This document shows positions 6,026 to 7,819 of a stretch of 7,819 nt of DNA, one piece after another. Positions within the stretch are counted from its first letter, which is position 1; each line of letters opens with the position of its first letter. Under the pieces are notes generated by a model. That model had not been told where the DNA came from, searched no databases, and saw only the letters and a program-made list of their open reading frames with translations. Source of the DNA: Acidobacteriota bacterium (GTDB lineage: Bacteria; Acidobacteriota; UBA6911; RPQK01; JADFOI01); NCBI GenBank assembly GCA_027295745.1, contig JAPUKI010000290.1:1-7819 (forward strand). The letters are read 5' to 3'. The position numbers and the translations under genes are program-made.

Positions 6026-6460
6026 GTGATGATTGAAACACCGAAACTGACAGTTGATGTCATTCTGCGGGTCTGGGAGGAGGACCGCCTGCAGGGCATA
6101 GTTTTGATCAACCGGAAGAATCCACCCCTGGGGCTGGCCATACCTGGAGGCTTTGTTGAAGTGGGAGAGCGTGTGGAAACGGCTGCCGTACGGGAGATGA
6201 AGGAGGAGGTCGGACTGGATGTCGAACTGGCTGGTCTGCTGGGAGTCTATTCCGATCCGAAGCGTGATCCGCGCTTCCACACGGTCTCAGTGGTTTTTGT
6301 GGGTGATGCTGTGGGAAAACCCAGGGCAGCCAGTGATGCCAAAGAGGCTGCCATCTACCCCCTCGAGGAGCTCCCCATGGACCGCCTCGTCTTCGACCAC
6401 CGCGAGATCCTGTTGGATTTTCTGGAAAAGAAACTGACCAGCCGCCCTCCTGACTCCTGA
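6026..6460 (+). CDS. Nudix hydrolase, ADP-ribose pyrophosphatase-like
   Basis: The 144-residue cytoplasmic hydrolase should split a nucleoside diphosphate linked to another moiety, using divalent metal. A perfect Nudix box, GX5EX7REUXEEXGU, spans residues 42-64 (GFVEVGE to REMKEEVGL), with metal-binding E57, E60 and E61. VYSDPKRDPRFHTVS and FDHREIL resemble the small ADP-ribose pyrophosphatase-type Nudix proteins, though substrate cannot be settled from sequence. Two starts are possible: GTG at 6026 and ATG at 6029. Neither has a strong ribosome binding site (AGGGG at 6010-6014, inside a GGGG-CCAT-CCCC hairpin). The gap to the preceding gene is 24 bases, so co-transcription is likely. The tail SRPPDS ends inside a 7-bp repeat, as in the gene before it. 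Confidence 0.9.
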   Translation: MMIETPKLTVDVILRVWEEDRLQGIVLINRKNPPLGLAIPGGFVEVGERVETAAVREMKEEVGLDVELAGLLGVYSDPKRDPRFHTVSVVFVGDAVGKPRAASDAKEAAIYPLEELPMDRLVFDHREILLDFLEKKLTSRPPDS

Positions 6461-6476
6461 CTCATGACTCCTATCT
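6449..6476. repeat. Heptanucleotide tandem repeat, CCTGACT-type, four copies
   Basis: CCTGACT, CCTGACT, CATGACT and CCTATCT lie end to end. The Nudix stop codon (TGA, 6458-6460) lies in the second copy. Confidence 0.85.
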
Positions 6477-6483
6477 TTCGGCC

Positions 6484-6496
6484 ATGATATTATCAT
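6484..6496. promoter_or_regulatory. Small palindrome with a -10-like core before the rhomboid gene
   Basis: ATGATA-T-TATCAT is a perfect 6-bp inverted repeat around one base, 20 bases before the rhomboid start. It contains TATTAT, close to a -10 hexamer. No matching -35 is clear. It may be a promoter/operator or chance. Confidence 0.3.
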
Positions 6497-6515
6497 CCCT
6501 GCATAGGGAAGATTT

Positions 6516-7391
6516 ATGTTCAAACGTCAAACCACTGGATCGATCGTCTGCCCCTCCTGTCACAAACTGGTCAGCGTCAAGGACGAGAAGTGCTACTACT
6601 GCGGCCGACTCAACCCAGGAATGTGGGGTTATGCCTCTTTTTTGAGGCGGCTGGGTCAGGATCTTGGTTTTGTCCAGATAGTGACCTGGGGCTGCGTTGG
6701 TCTTTATATCGCCATGCTCCTGGCCGATCTGGAAGGAATTCGCGGAGATAGCCTTTTTTCTCTTCTTTCCCCTAGCGGACGTATGGCGTTTCTATTTGGC
6801 GCCAGTGGGGGATTACCTCTTTTTCAGGCCGGACGATGGTGGACCGTGCTGAGTGCCGGCTGGCTCCACGGGAGTTTGCTGCACATCGGGTTCAACATGA
6901 TGTGGGTCCGCCATCTGGCACCCGCCACCGCCTCCGAATACGGGATCGGTCGCACTGTGATCATCTACACCGCCGCCTGCATCACCGGCTTTCTTCTCAG
7001 TAGCTGGGTGGGAGCGTTTCTCCCCTCTCTTCCCGGGCCCCTCCGAGGAGCATCTTCCACAACACTCGGCGCCTCGGCTCCTATTTTCGGACTCCTGGGA
7101 GCACTGGTTTACACGGGAAAAAAGGGAAGCAGCGCGGTGAGTCAACAGGCCCTGGGTTTTGCAGCCATTCTCTTCGTCATTGGATTGGTGATGCCGGGTA
7201 TCGATAATTGGGCTCATGCGGGAGGATTTGGGGGAGGATATCTGATGGCTAGGTGGTTGGATCCTCTGCAGCCTGAACGCACAGATCATCAGATCGCGGC
7301 TCTCCTGTGCATCGGACTGACGATTCTCTCCGTGGTTGCATCAGTCGTTGAAGTTTCGATTCATCCGGAGAAGTATCCTTTCATGTATTAA
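6516..7391 (+). CDS. Rhomboid-family intramembrane serine protease with N-terminal zinc ribbon
   Basis: The 291-residue membrane protein should cut transmembrane substrates within the bilayer. Residues 12-29 form a zinc ribbon (CPSCHKLVSVKDEKCYYCG; C12, C15, C26, C29), expected in the cytoplasm. Hydrophobic segments follow at roughly 54-70, 108-130, 147-168, 184-200, 211-228 and 232-247, with a further one at 258-280. Rhomboid marks are HGSLLHIGFN (H118, H123, N127), the catalytic serine S187 in LGASAPIFG, and the catalytic histidine H234 in NWAHAGGFGGG. The usual GASGAIFG is here GASAPIFG, so the residue after the serine is Ala rather than Gly and is followed by Pro, and activity is likely but not certain. 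AGGGA six bases upstream supports the ATG. The substrate is unknown; the zinc ribbon plus rhomboid arrangement is known among bacterial rhomboids. Confidence 0.88.
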   Translation: MFKRQTTGSIVCPSCHKLVSVKDEKCYYCGRLNPGMWGYASFLRRLGQDLGFVQIVTWGCVGLYIAMLLADLEGIRGDSLFSLLSPSGRMAFLFGASGGLPLFQAGRWWTVLSAGWLHGSLLHIGFNMMWVRHLAPATASEYGIGRTVIIYTAACITGFLLSSWVGAFLPSLPGPLRGASSTTLGASAPIFGLLGALVYTGKKGSSAVSQQALGFAAILFVIGLVMPGIDNWAHAGGFGGGYLMARWLDPLQPERTDHQIAALLCIGLTILSVVASVVEVSIHPEKYPFMY

Positions 7392-7411
7392 ACCGGATCA
7401 TCGATGCAAAT

Positions 7412-7442
7412 CACGGCATTGCCCGTCCTTCGCTGTGCCGTG
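7412..7442. terminator. Inverted repeat between the rhomboid and XdhC-like genes
   Basis: CACGGCA (7412-7418) and TGCCGTG (7436-7442) are perfect 7-bp arms around a 17-base loop. No T tract follows directly. It may be a weak terminator of the rhomboid gene or a control site for the next gene. TAGAAT at 7446-7451 just after it resembles a -10 box. Confidence 0.3.
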
Positions 7443-7469
7443 GGGTAGAATATTTATGGAGACTCAAAA

Positions 7470-7784
7470 ATGCGTGAAATCTTAGTGGACATTGAACGAT
7501 GGCGTAAGGAAGGCAAGACGGTTGCCATCGCCACGGTGGTCAAGGTGTACGGATCGGGTCCCCGTCCGTTAGGTTCAAGGCTAGCCGTCTCCTCAGAGGG
7601 CGAAATGGTCGGATCCGTCAGTGGGGGCTGTGTGGAGGGAGCGGTGGTTGAAGAAGTCCGGGGAGTGATGAAAACCGGCCAGCCCAAGCTTGTGAAATTC
7701 GGCATTACCAACGAGCAGGCCTGGACGGTGGGTCTGACCTGTGGAGGGGAGATCGAAGTCTTTGTGGAGGTCTTCGAGGAGTAG
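7470..7784 (+). CDS. XdhC/CoxI N-terminal domain protein (stand-alone)
   Basis: The 104-residue protein matches only the N-terminal XdhC_CoxI domain of XdhC-type factors, which help insert sulfurated molybdenum cofactor into xanthine dehydrogenase and carbon monoxide dehydrogenase relatives. Visible family pattern: IATVVKVYGSGPRPLGSRLAV, then GEMVGSVSGGCVEGAVVEE and GLTCGGEIEVFVE, including the conserved cysteine in SGGC and a second in TCGG. Full XdhC proteins run to about 250-350 residues with a C-terminal Rossmann domain, which is missing here. The frame ends cleanly with TAG. GGAG eight bases upstream supports the ATG. The next gene starts 9 bases later and may carry the other half. No molybdoenzyme gene is in the window. 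Confidence 0.85.
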   Translation: MREILVDIERWRKEGKTVAIATVVKVYGSGPRPLGSRLAVSSEGEMVGSVSGGCVEGAVVEEVRGVMKTGQPKLVKFGITNEQAWTVGLTCGGEIEVFVEVFEE

Positions 7785-7793
7785 GAACAGAAA

Positions 7794-7819
7794 ATGCCAA
7801 ATCTCCACCAGGAATTCGT
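7794..7819 (+). CDS. Start of a gene cut by the window edge
   Basis: An ATG at 7794-7796 follows the XdhC-like stop by 9 bases, and the codons read MPNLHQEF before the window ends. GGAG/TAGGA just upstream could serve as ribosome binding site. By position it may be the XdhC C-terminal half or another molybdoenzyme maturation gene, but eight residues identify nothing. Confidence 0.45.

Overview
This window looks like a chromosomal segment of an uncultured or little-studied bacterium of moderate GC content. It has ordinary bacterial gene structure: Shine-Dalgarno sites, GTG and ATG starts, and a 4-bp start/stop overlap. It also carries many palindromic and short tandem repeats between genes. 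No marker gene fixes the phylum. The repeat style and gene mix would suit an Acidobacteriota-like or similar soil/sediment lineage, but that is only a guess.

Layout from left to right. Positions 1-197 hold a gene-poor edge with 7-bp tandem repeats and half of a GC-rich palindrome. Positions 198-1582 are a complete IS481-family insertion sequence with one DDE transposase on the minus strand, 52-bp inverted ends and a probable 6-bp target duplication. It sits in the loop of the palindrome. Positions 1705-3108 (minus) hold the most interesting gene: a secreted TlpA/thioredoxin-like protein with TPR-like repeats and a C-terminal DsbD-alpha-like domain. An in-frame TGA occupies the first cysteine position of its CxxC motif, giving W-A-S-W-(TGA)-A-G-C. 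A small hairpin lies where a bacterial SECIS element should be. I read it as a candidate UxxC selenoprotein of about 467 residues; a conventional gene caller would split it in two or start it too late at a GTG. Positions 3109-3704 are a divergent intergenic region dominated by a roughly 264-bp imperfect inverted repeat with a 38-bp perfect outer arm.

Positions 3705-7819 form a plus-strand housekeeping cluster. RimI-type N-acetyltransferase overlaps an M3-family oligoendopeptidase F by 4 bp. A Nudix hydrolase follows closely, then a rhomboid membrane protease with an N-terminal zinc ribbon, then a stand-alone XdhC/CoxI N-terminal domain protein, and the first codons of another gene. The oligoendopeptidase and Nudix reading frames both stop inside 7-bp tandem repeats, the same period seen at the left edge and in the middle of the large inverted repeat.

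The plus-strand genes are not an obvious single pathway: protein modification, peptide turnover, nucleotide clean-up, membrane proteolysis and molybdoenzyme maturation. The selenoprotein candidate is transcribed away from them and would act in the cell envelope on thiol-disulfide chemistry. No selA, selB, selC or selD is visible here, so selenium use must be tested elsewhere in the genome.
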